From Hyphomonadaceae bacterium (lineage in GTDB: Bacteria > Pseudomonadota > Alphaproteobacteria > Caulobacterales > Hyphomonadaceae), in the NCBI GenBank assembly GCA_024743315.1, contig JANSWU010000005.1:248001-312000 (forward strand): a stretch of DNA of 64,000 nucleotides. Reading direction: 5' to 3'. The first letter of the stretch is position 1. Each line of letters starts with the position of its first letter. The notes below the pieces were generated by a model. The model did not search any database. It was not told the DNA's origin and saw nothing but the letters and a program-made list of their open reading frames with translations. Made by a program: the position numbers and the translations under genes. Shown in pieces: positions 55,894 to 63,949 of this stretch.

Positions 55894-56277
55894 TTATTCG
55901 AGGCGAATAATCGGCTCGTCGTCAGTCTCTTCTGTTTGTGGCAATTCGAGTTCAAGCGCATCCGCGTCTTCAGCCAGCGGGGTTGCGATCTCGGGCAAGT
56001 CGGCCAGACCCGATGAGGCTGCGACGTCGGTGCCGAGATTGAACCCGTCCGTATTGGCCGTCTCGGTGCCGGGCAGGGCGAGGTTGAAGCCATCGCTGGC
56101 CGGTGCGCTGGCGGTTTCGAGATTTGCAGGCAAACCGAGATTAAAGCTGCCGCCGACATCCTCGGCTTGGGCACTGGTTTGCGTGGCAGGCGGGGTATCT
56201 TCGGCGTCGCTGGTCTGCGAACAGGCCGTGCCGGCGAGGCTGAGCGCGAAGAGTGAGGCGATAGAAAGAGCTTTCAT
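55894..56277 (-). CDS. Small acidic lipoprotein with GFNLxLP repeats
   Basis: A 127-residue protein with a lipoprotein signal (SIASLFALSLAGTAC). The mature part is acidic, Ala/Thr-rich and low in complexity. It contains three related motifs, SFNLGLP, GFNLALP and GFNLGTD, spaced about 22 residues apart, and ends EIATPL/LELELPQTEETDDEPIIRLE (given in two blocks). ATG at 56277 has GGAG eight bases upstream; the Met two codons before is possible. Between gshB and comM on the same strand. I do not recognise a family; the repeats could be short docking motifs. Confidence 0.62.
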   Translation of the reverse strand: MKALSIASLFALSLAGTACSQTSDAEDTPPATQTSAQAEDVGGSFNLGLPANLETASAPASDGFNLALPGTETANTDGFNLGTDVAASSGLADLPEIATPLAEDADALELELPQTEETDDEPIIRLE

Positions 56278-56305
56278 GTTCATGGCTCCATGTTTGACCA
56301 TCGGT

Positions 56306-57256
56306 CTAGGCGTTTGCAAGCTTGTCTTGCACAACGTCCCAAAACATCGCCGCTGGATCGCGTCCTGTAAAGTCCCGCACCTGCTGAACCCCGGTCGGCG
56401 ACGTATTGTTGACCTCTGTCAGCAAGCCGCCAATCACATCAATACCGACGAGGACCTGCCCGCGGGCCTTGAGATCCGGGCCAATGGCGGCGCAAATGGC
56501 AAGATCGGCCTCGCTCAATTCACTGGCTTCCGCGGTGCCGCCAACCGCCAGGTTCGAGCGCGCATGGCCCTTCAGCGGTACGCGATTAAAGCCGCCAACC
56601 GGTTCGCCATCGATCAGGATGATTCGCTTATCGCCCTCGGCCACGGCCGGCAGGAAGCCTTGCACGATGAGCGGCTCTCGAGTGCGGCCAAGAAACAGAT
56701 CAATCAATGGACCGAAATTGCTGTCTTCGGGTTTGACGCGGAATACATCGCCGCCGCCAAAACCATAGAGCGGCTTAACGATCACATCCTGATGATCGGT
56801 GCGAAAGGCTTCGATTTCGGCTTTGTCGCGCGAAATCAGGGTCGGCGGCATGAAATCCGGGATGAGAAGCGGGTACAATTTTTCAGGGCCAGAGCGAACA
56901 TGTTCCGGGTCATTCAGAACCAGCGTCTCCGGCTTGAGCAGCTCAAGAATATGGCAGGCCGTGATATAGGCCATGTCAAAGGGCGGGTCCTGACGCATCA
57001 GGACAACATCAATATCGGTGCGCAGATCAATCGTGACCCGGTCTTCAAACAGAGCCGGCGTGCCCGGCACGCGCTGCACTTTCAGCGGCCGCGCAAAGGC
57101 AGTGATCCGGCCTTCGCGATAAGACAGGTCCTGGGGCTGATATTCGTACAGCGTCGCGCCAATCTTCTGGGCGGCTTCAGCTAAAGCAAAGGTCGTGTTC
57201 GATTCGACTTTCGCGGTTTCCAGCGGATCGGTCTGGATCGCAACACGCAGGCTCAT
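56306..57256 (-). CDS. gshB: Glutathione synthase
   Basis: A 316-residue ATP-grasp ligase that joins gamma-glutamylcysteine and glycine. The start MSLRVAIQTDPLE, the LMRQDPPFDMAYIT block, VVKPLYGFGGGDVFRV-type segment (VIVKPLYGFGGGDVFRV) and IDGEPVGGFNRVP are characteristic. All expected for GshB; length normal. Downstream of the BON protein gene (77 bases) and upstream of the small lipoprotein gene (28 bases), so probably in an operon. Confidence 0.95.
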   Translation of the reverse strand: MSLRVAIQTDPLETAKVESNTTFALAEAAQKIGATLYEYQPQDLSYREGRITAFARPLKVQRVPGTPALFEDRVTIDLRTDIDVVLMRQDPPFDMAYITACHILELLKPETLVLNDPEHVRSGPEKLYPLLIPDFMPPTLISRDKAEIEAFRTDHQDVIVKPLYGFGGGDVFRVKPEDSNFGPLIDLFLGRTREPLIVQGFLPAVAEGDKRIILIDGEPVGGFNRVPLKGHARSNLAVGGTAEASELSEADLAICAAIGPDLKARGQVLVGIDVIGGLLTEVNNTSPTGVQQVRDFTGRDPAAMFWDVVQDKLANA

Positions 57257-57333
57257 GACAGCTCCTCACTCTGGCCGACGCCTATATGAGGATGATCGAC
57301 CTGATTGCAAAGAACTTCTTGTCGGGCAGAGGC

Positions 57334-57984
57334 TTAGCTGCCGGGACCGCCGAGCAATTCGCCTTCATTATATTCGGCGGGCGCAGCGGGCGTATAGGGC
57401 ACAACTTCGCCGCGCTCATTGCGCAGGCGGACATAAGACACGACCTGATTGACGCCGCCAACCTTGCTCGCCTCTTCGGCGGCTTTTTCGAGCTCTTCGG
57501 CCGAGCGGGCAATGCCGAGCAGATAGACGGTGCCGCCATAAGTCTCGACATTGAAATTGTTCGCCTGCACGCTCGACGACCCGAGCAAACGCGCGCGCAC
57601 GCGGGTTGAAATCAGCTCATCCGAGGCGTTGGCAAAAAAGCCGCCCGGCGACTCAATGCGGATCTCCTTGGCGACATCATCGGCGCGCTTAACCGACCAG
57701 GCAATGCTTTCGGCTTTCAGGCGCAGTTCCGGGGTCTGAACCCGGCCGGACAATAAGACCAGGCCTGCGGCAACCTCGACATCGACCTCGCCGAGGCCGC
57801 CATTGGCGATCAGTTTCGACTTGATCTCGCTCGACACCGCAGCGTCATCAATCGCTTCCCCGAATGAGCGTTCCTGGGTCGCGGTGACCGCGGTCGCGCC
57901 GGCGGCGCCAATGATGGCGGTGGCGCACCCGCTTACGGTCGGGAGCAGGGCGAGGAGGCTGAGGCTGGCAACAAGTCGGGACAT
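57334..57984 (-). CDS. Lipoprotein with two BON domains (DolP/OsmY-like)
   Basis: A 216-residue protein with lipobox LPTVSGC, followed by a GAAGATAVTATQE stretch and two BON domains (about residues 45-115 and 120-190; each with KLIANGGLGEVDVEVAAGLVLLSG-type and VETYGGTVYLLGIARSAEE-type strands). Related DolP proteins of E. coli sit in the outer membrane and preserve envelope integrity. A final Gly/Glu-rich tail ends LLGGPGS. Upstream of gshB on the same strand. Confidence 0.87.
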   Translation of the reverse strand: MSRLVASLSLLALLPTVSGCATAIIGAAGATAVTATQERSFGEAIDDAAVSSEIKSKLIANGGLGEVDVEVAAGLVLLSGRVQTPELRLKAESIAWSVKRADDVAKEIRIESPGGFFANASDELISTRVRARLLGSSSVQANNFNVETYGGTVYLLGIARSAEELEKAAEEASKVGGVNQVVSYVRLRNERGEVVPYTPAAPAEYNEGELLGGPGS

Positions 57985-58396
57985 AAGGAAAGCTCCTTCG
58001 GCAAAGGGTCAGCGGGCGTACCGCGTCGGCTTAAAAGAGGGATTGGGCGAGATTGCGGCGTGAATCAAGGGTGACCGCCTGGATGGCCTGCAAAGCGCTG
58101 TGGGTAGTTTTCTGCGCGAACGGTCAGACAAACAGACCCGTGCAACTTTTACTCGAAATGCATTGAATTCTTGTGTTTGGATGTGTGTGGTAAGTTTTGA
58201 AAAAGTATACTGAATCGGATTTTAAGACTTCGGGCTCCACCACCCAAATATAGAGATGCTCGGATAATGAGTTTTCGCCCGTGCCTGCGCACAGTCCAGC
58301 CTGTTCTTTCCTGGCCGATGCTGCGTGGCCCGCACTGCCAGGGCTCTCATGGGGGCCACGATCGCTTGCCGGGCGCAGGCGGCATGGAGCAGTTCT
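57985..58396. other. Gene-free stretch upstream of the autotransporter remnant
   Basis: No convincing gene. Bases 58140-58260 are clearly richer in A and T than the neighbours (TTTTGAAAAAGTATACTGAA is representative), which suggests foreign or promoter DNA. No palindrome or terminator stood out. Confidence 0.4.
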
Positions 58397-58560
58397 ATGG
58401 GCGGACCCGTTCGTTTGCGCGCGGAAGCAGATTTCATTCTCGCCACGTCAAAAGCAAAAGCCGTCGCGGCGCCCGCACGGGGCATGACAAGGCTGCTGGC
58501 GGCCGCCTCGATGGGCGCCCTGGCGGCGGCTTTGCCCGGGGCGATCGGCGCCTACGCGCG
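58397..58560 (+). pseudogene. Out-of-frame N-terminus/signal peptide of the autotransporter
   Basis: An ATG at 58397 with GGAG eight bases upstream encodes about 54 residues ending in a signal-peptide-like stretch (RLLAAASMGALAAALPGAIGAYA). The downstream autotransporter frame is shifted by one base at the GCGCGCGG run near 58559. Dropping one C there would give GAYA-GTNTTGMTVIATG, a natural signal/passenger junction. So this looks like one gene split by a frameshift, or a sequencing error. Confidence 0.5.
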
Positions 58561-58577
58561 GCACCAACACAACGGGC

Positions 58578-60002
58578 ATGACCGTGATCGCAACGGGATA
58601 TGTGGTCGGCGTGAATGAAGGCATAAACGCCAATCATCGTGGCACAGGCGAGCTTTCGGTTAGAGCGTTTGATGTGACTAGTGCATCAAGTGACGGGATC
58701 TTGGCGGAGACAAATGATATCGCCGAGGGTTTGAGCGTCATAGCAACCGGCACCATACGTGCTCAAAATATCGGGATTGACGCTGATCATCAAGGCTCGG
58801 GTATCCTGTTCGAGCGTCGGAGCCAGGGCTTGTTGTTTTCGGCCGACATTGAATTCGACTCGTCGACAAGCGATCTTTTCCTGGTCACGACTTTGACCAG
58901 CGCATCAGATTTGCAGGGCTTGAACCCCAACCAGGTGGCGCCGGGTGATGTCCTGACCGGCCTGTTCGGCGAACCCGGTCTTGCGCCAGGGTTGCGCGAG
59001 ACGATTTTCGATATCGCTTCCCTTGGCAATATCGATGATCTCGGATTTGTCTTTGATGAGCTCGGCCCGGACGGCCTCACCCCAGGGGCGCGCGTATTGA
59101 TGCAAACCCAGGATCGGTTCGGCGATATTGTGCTGGCGCAAGCAGCGGGGCCGCGCGAGCGGCGTGCCTGGGCGGTGCTGGATGCCTTTGCGATTGAGCA
59201 GGACGGTAATGGCAATTCGGCTGACTTTGACGGTGACAGCCGGATCCACGCGGTCGGCGTGTCGAACGTTGCGCTGGGACGGTTCGAAGTGTCAGCTGCG
59301 CTTGGCTATACGACGATGTTGGCCCGGCAGGAAAAAACGCTGGGAGACAAGTCTGAGAGCGATCTATTTCAAGTCGCCGGCACCCTCAGCACACAGGCGG
59401 ATTTCTCGGATGCGAAAATCCGAGTCGACACGTTGCTGAGTTATTCGACAGGTGATCATCAGGCGCGCGTCAGCACGCTCGACCTGGATACAGGCGACTA
59501 TTTCAAACGGACGTCGCAGTTCAATTTTTCCAGTGCTGAACTGGCGGCGCAAGCGACGCTGCAAGGCTGGGCCGGACAAGCCTGGCACTTGCAGCCGCAC
59601 CTCAAAGCGGGTGTGGATGTCTTCCTTCAGGAGTCCGCCCGTTTGAGCACCGGCAATGAAGCCGACATCATCGTGCAGGCCCGAGAACAGTCTCGTGGAT
59701 ATGTCACCCTCGGCGCGCAGCTTGATCGACAGATCATGGAGGGAATCGGCCTGCAGGCGCGCGCCGCTGGCACGCAATATTTCGGCGATACAGAGACGGC
59801 CTTTGTCTCGCACTTTGTCGGCGCACCAGCCGGCGCGCAAGGCTTCCGGACGCTTGGCGACGAGGTCGAGCAACAAGTGGAATTGGAAGCGAGTCTGGCC
59901 TTCGATTTGCCCATGCAATTTCATCTCACTGCGGGCGGATTTGCGGAGCTTGGCGATCTCGAGGCGCAAGGCGCCAAGATTGCACTGACCAAAGCGTTTT
60001 AA
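58578..60002 (+). CDS. Autotransporter beta-domain protein with short passenger (frameshifted start)
   Basis: A 474-residue open frame. Residues 1-80 hold passenger-type repeats (VVGVNEGINANHRGTGELSV and AQNIGIDADHQGSGIL), and from about residue 200 the sequence is a type V secretion beta-barrel (ALGRFEVSAALGYTTMLARQ, AGVDVFLQESARL, FAELGDLEAQGAKIALTKAF end). The barrel would sit in the outer membrane. The frame has an ATG without ribosome-binding site and no signal peptide, since its likely signal lies one frame upstream. It is opposite to the BON, gshB, yraN genes and splits that conserved series, so it may be an acquired insertion. Stops interlock with yraN. Confidence 0.78.
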   Translation: MTVIATGYVVGVNEGINANHRGTGELSVRAFDVTSASSDGILAETNDIAEGLSVIATGTIRAQNIGIDADHQGSGILFERRSQGLLFSADIEFDSSTSDLFLVTTLTSASDLQGLNPNQVAPGDVLTGLFGEPGLAPGLRETIFDIASLGNIDDLGFVFDELGPDGLTPGARVLMQTQDRFGDIVLAQAAGPRERRAWAVLDAFAIEQDGNGNSADFDGDSRIHAVGVSNVALGRFEVSAALGYTTMLARQEKTLGDKSESDLFQVAGTLSTQADFSDAKIRVDTLLSYSTGDHQARVSTLDLDTGDYFKRTSQFNFSSAELAAQATLQGWAGQAWHLQPHLKAGVDVFLQESARLSTGNEADIIVQAREQSRGYVTLGAQLDRQIMEGIGLQARAAGTQYFGDTETAFVSHFVGAPAGAQGFRTLGDEVEQQVELEASLAFDLPMQFHLTAGGFAELGDLEAQGAKIALTKAF

Positions 60003-60364
60003 GCCGGGCGCCAATAATCGGGGAAGTGACGCGGCACGTGAAACCGCGTCACTGCAACCAAGTCAAAACGCCAATCCAACTCTGCGGCAGGCGCGTAGCG
60101 TGCCGCCCAGATTTCTGCGGCGTGGGCGATGCGCTGCCAGTTTCTCACCGAGACGGCCTGGCGGGCTTGTTCAAGCGAGGGCCGTTGCTTCACCTCGACG
60201 AAAGTGAGCGTCTCGCCGCGCCGTGCAATCAGGTCAATCTCGCCGACCGGCAGTTTTACGCGTTCTGCGAGAATGGAATAGCCTTTCAGGCGCAGCCACC
60301 AGGCGGCTTGGAATTCTGCGAGACGTCCGCGTCTTTCTGCTCCCCGGCGATCCCGGTCAGCCAT
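59999..60364 (-). CDS. yraN: YraN family (UPF0102) endonuclease-like protein
   Basis: A 121-residue protein with the predicted endonuclease core GRLAEFQAAWWLRLKGY, PVGEIDLIARRG and LTFVEVKQR, where Glu, Asp and Glu-x-Lys form a restriction-like active site. Members are thought to act on branched DNA; function is not firmly established. Its start overlaps the rsmI stop by eight bases, giving an rsmI-yraN operon. Confidence 0.92.
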   Translation of the reverse strand: MADRDRRGAERRGRLAEFQAAWWLRLKGYSILAERVKLPVGEIDLIARRGETLTFVEVKQRPSLEQARQAVSVRNWQRIAHAAEIWAARYAPAAELDWRFDLVAVTRFHVPRHFPDYWRPA

Positions 60365-61283
60365 CCTTCAGGCGTAGCGCCCGTTGATAGACATCACGCT
60401 TTGGCAGGCTGTAAAGCTCTGCAATCTCAGCCGCCGCGTGTTTGACCGATTGTGATTTCAGGGCCTCGGTCAGGGCCTGATCGATCATCTCTGCGCTCGC
60501 GGTCGATTTTTCCGGCGGGCCGACCAGAACCACGATTTCACCCTTGGGCGGGCCGTGTTCGGCATAATGATCTGCGAGCGCGTCCAGGGTGCCGCGCCGA
60601 GTCTCTTCGAATAGTTTTGTGAGCTCACGCGCCACCGCTGCGTCACGACCACCGCCAAGCGCGCTCGCCAAATCACGCAGGCTGTCAGCGAGGCGCGGGC
60701 CGCTTTCATAAAACACCAAAGTCGCCGGTACCGTGGCAAGCTCTGCAGCAGCTTTGCGACGAGCGCCGGATTTTGGCGGCAGAAATCCGCAAAACATGAA
60801 CCGGTCGCTGGCCAGACCACTGGCGACCAATCCAGCCAATAGGGCGGATGGGCCGGGAACGGGATAGACTCTGTGTCCCGCTTCGAGTGCATCGCGCGAC
60901 AGTTTCCAGCCCGGATCAGACACGAGCGGAGTGCCGGCATCGCTGATCAAGGCAATCGTCGCGCCATCTGCCAGCTTTTTTAAGATTTCCGGCCGACGCT
61001 TCGCCCCATTATGGTCATGATAGGGACTGAGTTTGGCGGTGACATTGTAAGCGTCCAAAAGCCGCCGCGCCACGCGTGTGTCTTCGGCCAGGACCTCGTC
61101 CGCCGCGCGCAGTGTGTCCAAGGCACGCAGCGTTATATCGCGCAAATTCCCGATCGGGGTTGCGACGATGTAAAGACCCGCATCGAGCGCTTGCGCCGGG
61201 CTGGTCGCAGACGTAGGTTCGCCGGAAACGCGACTCGTGTCGCGGCCTTCGGGTGGATTTAAAGAAGGAATTCTTGATGACAT
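60357..61283 (-). CDS. rsmI: 16S rRNA (cytidine-1402-2'-O)-methyltransferase
   Basis: A 308-residue tetrapyrrole-methylase-fold enzyme. LYIVATPIGNLRDITLRAL, AEDTRVARRLL, ISDAGTPLVSDPG and VPGPSALLAGLVASGL are all diagnostic for RsmI, which makes Cm1402 in the decoding centre of 16S rRNA. The ATG at 61283 begins MSSRIPSLNPPEG; an ATG at 61295 is also possible. A frame reaching 61514 has no family match upstream and covers the divergent gene. The start overlaps the start of the divergent PBP activator gene, an unusual head-to-head overlap. Confidence 0.94.
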   Translation of the reverse strand: MSSRIPSLNPPEGRDTSRVSGEPTSATSPAQALDAGLYIVATPIGNLRDITLRALDTLRAADEVLAEDTRVARRLLDAYNVTAKLSPYHDHNGAKRRPEILKKLADGATIALISDAGTPLVSDPGWKLSRDALEAGHRVYPVPGPSALLAGLVASGLASDRFMFCGFLPPKSGARRKAAAELATVPATLVFYESGPRLADSLRDLASALGGGRDAAVARELTKLFEETRRGTLDALADHYAEHGPPKGEIVVLVGPPEKSTASAEMIDQALTEALKSQSVKHAAAEIAELYSLPKRDVYQRALRLKDG

Positions 61284-62635
61284 TGCCAGCAACATCGCGC
61301 GTCCATTCCTCCCTGCCAATCCTATTTTTTGCAGGATTCTTGGCTCTGGCAGGGTGCGCCACCCAATCCCCAGGGCCGGTCGGCCCGATTTCGACCGGAA
61401 ATCCGCGTGTTGACCCGGTTCCCGGCGGCGAGGGCGTAGAGACAGGGGATGTGGACAGCGAAGGCATGGAAGATCTGGAAACCGCAGAACCGTCGGGGCC
61501 TTATACGCCGCCACATATGGAAGGCCGCGAGCTGATCCGCGCTGGCGTCATGCTGCCTTTTTCCCACCCGAACGAGCGGGTGCGCCAGCAAGCGGAAGGC
61601 ATGTTGGCTGGGATCGAACTGGCTTTGTTTGATTTTGCCGATGAAAATATCGTTTTGATGCCCACTGATACGGGCGGATCGCTGAGCCAGGCGACAATGG
61701 CCGCAGAAACACTACGTGAGCAGGAGGTCGATGTTGTCCTCGGTCCGCTTTTCGGGGCGAATGTCCAGCCTGTCCGTGCGGCCCTGACGCCGGAGCAGGA
61801 ACAGACATTTTTCGGCATCAGCCAGGACCCGGTAGAAGAAGGCGCGCCGGTCATCGCCTTTTCCAATGACCGGTCCGCGGCGAGCTATGGTGCCTGGTTG
61901 GCGTCGATTGCGCCAGAAGAAGAGGTCAATGCGATCATCGAGTATGCCGCTTTACGCGGTTATGATCAGTTCGCTTTTTTCGGTCCGCAAAGCGATCTCG
62001 GAGTCAGTATTGAAGCGGCGATGCAAAACGCGGTGATGTTGAATGGTGGCTTCATGCTGACGTCTGCCTTCTATCCGGCTTCTTCCAACAATCCGAACAC
62101 AGAGGCGGAATATTTTGCGCAGACGATCGAGGCGGCCGTCGCAAATGGCGCCCGGATCGCGGTCCTCGTCCCAGAACGTGGCAATCGCCTGCGCCGGATC
62201 GCGCCGCTGCTCGCCTATTATGGCGTCGATACACGCCAGGTGAAAATGCTCGGCACGGGCGGCTGGAATGATCCGAATGTCTGGCGCGAGCCAAGTTTGC
62301 GCGGCGCCTGGTTCCCGACCGCGCCTTCGACCGATATTGCTGAATTCGAGGCGCGCTATGCGCGTATGTATGGGACCCCGCCAAGCTCTCTCGCGGCTGT
62401 GTCCTATGATGCGGCCGCCCTGGTCGCGGCCTTGTCAGCGGATGGTGAGCTGACCTCAGAGGAATTGATCAATCGTGATGGCTTTATGGGGGTCAATGGC
62501 CTGTTCCGGTTCCGCACCGATGGCACGGCTGAGCGGTCGCTTGCGATCATGGAAATTGATCCAACCGTCGCAGATGGCACGGGGGTGAAAGAGATCCTGC
62601 CAGTATCGCCGAGCTTCGACGAAACAATCGGCTAG
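61277..62635 (+). CDS. Penicillin-binding protein activator (LpoA/periplasmic-binding-like)
   Basis: A 452-residue lipoprotein (lipobox ALAGC) whose mature domain from about residue 80 has the type I periplasmic-binding-protein fold seen in LpoA C-terminal domains: GVMLPFSHPNERVRQQAEGMLAGIELAL, TAVA-like, VVLGPLFGANVQPVR, and FNSNDRS-like SNDRSAASYG. LpoA stimulates PBP1A in the outer membrane-peptidoglycan space. The ATG at 61277 has AAGGA upstream. The rsmI divergent partner is a classic neighbour. Stops interlock with the DUF1232 gene. Amino-acid-binding is another possible role. Confidence 0.87.
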   Translation: MTLPATSRVHSSLPILFFAGFLALAGCATQSPGPVGPISTGNPRVDPVPGGEGVETGDVDSEGMEDLETAEPSGPYTPPHMEGRELIRAGVMLPFSHPNERVRQQAEGMLAGIELALFDFADENIVLMPTDTGGSLSQATMAAETLREQEVDVVLGPLFGANVQPVRAALTPEQEQTFFGISQDPVEEGAPVIAFSNDRSAASYGAWLASIAPEEEVNAIIEYAALRGYDQFAFFGPQSDLGVSIEAAMQNAVMLNGGFMLTSAFYPASSNNPNTEAEYFAQTIEAAVANGARIAVLVPERGNRLRRIAPLLAYYGVDTRQVKMLGTGGWNDPNVWREPSLRGAWFPTAPSTDIAEFEARYARMYGTPPSSLAAVSYDAAALVAALSADGELTSEELINRDGFMGVNGLFRFRTDGTAERSLAIMEIDPTVADGTGVKEILPVSPSFDETIG

Positions 62636-63030
62636 GCGGACGGTCGCTCTGGCAGTCCGAGGAGACGGCGCGCCGCCAGGCGGTGATGTTCCTGAATATG
62701 AGAGCCGACCACGCCGAGCGCGGTGGCTAGCACCGTGGCATCATCCGTAAAGCCCAATCCGGTGACGAGATCCGGAATTGCATCGACCGGCAGGACAAAA
62801 TAGCTGATCGCCGCAAACAGCACCAATTTGACTTTCATCGGTGTATCTGGGTCGAGGGCGCAATAATAGGCTGAGGCGAGATCATCGGCGAATGGAATGC
62901 GTCCAGCGACGCGTAGGAGTTTCGGAACCAGCTTTCGCTTGGCCCGTTTTTGCTGACGTTCCGTCGGGATCGGCAATCGGGTCGGAACCGTTTCGCCGTT
63001 TTCTATGATGATTTCCGTGGGGTCAGACAT
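62632..63030 (-). CDS. DUF1232 (YkvA-like) membrane protein
   Basis: A 132-residue protein. The conserved core YFVLPVDAIPDLVTGLGFTDDATVL defines DUF1232 (the hairpin of two hydrophobic helices with a PxDxIPD loop). The N-terminus has many Arg and Lys (RQQKRAKRK). No function is established. It is divergent from the SDR gene and converges on the PBP activator gene with interlocked stops. Confidence 0.87.
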   Translation of the reverse strand: MSDPTEIIIENGETVPTRLPIPTERQQKRAKRKLVPKLLRVAGRIPFADDLASAYYCALDPDTPMKVKLVLFAAISYFVLPVDAIPDLVTGLGFTDDATVLATALGVVGSHIQEHHRLAARRLLGLPERPSA

Positions 63031-63059
63031 TGGCCGCTTGCCTACTTCCTTCTACATCG

Positions 63060-63081
63060 CCTCCAGAACATATATTGGAGG
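63060..63081 (+). promoter_or_regulatory. Hairpin covering the Shine-Dalgarno site of the SDR gene
   Basis: CCTCCA (63060-63065) can pair with TGGAGG (63076-63081) across a ten-base AU-rich loop. The right arm contains the ribosome-binding GGAGG, eight bases before the ATG at 63089. It could mask translation until melted or bound. Confidence 0.45.
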
Positions 63082-63088
63082 ATACCTG

Positions 63089-63868
63089 ATGGAACTCAAC
63101 TCAAACATTTCAGCCGTGATCACCGGCGGTGCTTCAGGCCTCGGCGCTGCAACCGCACGACTGCTCTCCAGTCATGGCGTTAAATGCGCCCTTTTCGATC
63201 TAAATGAGGAAAAAGGCGAAGCCGTGGCGAGCGAAATTGGCGGGGTGTTTTGCAACGTCAATGTCACTTCGGATGAGAGCGTTGATGCTGGCTTTGAAAA
63301 AGCGCGCGCCGCGATCGGCCAGGAACGGATCCTGATCAATTGTGCCGGCACCGGCAATGCGATCAAGACCGCAAGCCGCGATAAGCAGACGGGCGAAATC
63401 AAGCACTTTCCGCTCGATAAGTTTGACCTGATCATCCAGATCAACCTGGTTGGCACGTTCCGGTGCATCGCCAAGTCAGCGGCCGGCATGATGACGCTGG
63501 ACCCGATTGATGGCGAGCGCGGCGCGATCGTCAACACCGCCTCTGTGGCAGCGGAAGATGGCCAGATCGGACAGGCCTCTTATTCAGCCTCAAAAGGCGG
63601 GGTTGTCGGAATGACGCTGCCAATTGCCCGGGACCTGTCGCGCGAGCTGATCCGTGTGAACACGATCCTGCCCGGTATCTTTAATACGCCATTGCTGGCC
63701 GCGGCGCCAGAAAACGTCAAACAGGCCCTCGGTGCACAGGTGCCTAATCCTGCCCGGCTTGGCAATCCGGATGAGTTTGCCTCCCTCGCGGTTGAGATGT
63801 GTAAGAACGGCTATTTCAATGGCGAAGATGTGCGCCTTGATGGCGCCATCCGCATGGCGCCGCGCTAA
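63089..63868 (+). CDS. SDR-family dehydrogenase (3-hydroxyacyl-CoA dehydrogenase type II-like)
   Basis: A 259-residue short-chain dehydrogenase: GGASGLGAATA (cofactor loop), NCAGTG and the catalytic YSASKGG with Ser about 13 residues before. The DLSRELIRVNTILPGIFNTPLL segment and AVEMCKNGYFNGEDVRLDGAIRM end resemble 17beta-HSD10/3-hydroxy-2-methylbutyryl-CoA dehydrogenases of branched-chain and fatty acid breakdown. An ATG 28 codons earlier lies within the divergent gene's start and lacks a ribosome-binding site. A terminator follows. Confidence 0.91.
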   Translation: MELNSNISAVITGGASGLGAATARLLSSHGVKCALFDLNEEKGEAVASEIGGVFCNVNVTSDESVDAGFEKARAAIGQERILINCAGTGNAIKTASRDKQTGEIKHFPLDKFDLIIQINLVGTFRCIAKSAAGMMTLDPIDGERGAIVNTASVAAEDGQIGQASYSASKGGVVGMTLPIARDLSRELIRVNTILPGIFNTPLLAAAPENVKQALGAQVPNPARLGNPDEFASLAVEMCKNGYFNGEDVRLDGAIRMAPR

Positions 63869-63895
63869 CCCCGCTCCAAAGCCCTTAAACGGTCA

Positions 63896-63922
63896 AAGCC
63901 CGCCAGATTGGCGGGCTTTTTC
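63896..63922 (+). terminator. Rho-independent terminator after the SDR gene
   Basis: Perfect 9-bp stem AAGCCCGCC (63896-63904) / GGCGGGCTT (63910-63918), loop AGATT, then TTTTCC, 27 bases past the stop codon. Confidence 0.92.
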
Positions 63923-63923
63923 C

Positions 63924-63949
63924 ACTCTACAATACTCTACAAACTCTAC
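63924..63949. repeat. Three ACTCTAC direct repeats
   Basis: ACTCTAC at 63924-63930, 63934-63940 and 63943-63949 with spacers of three and two bases, just past the terminator. Too little sequence follows to say whether they are binding sites of the next gene. Confidence 0.5.
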
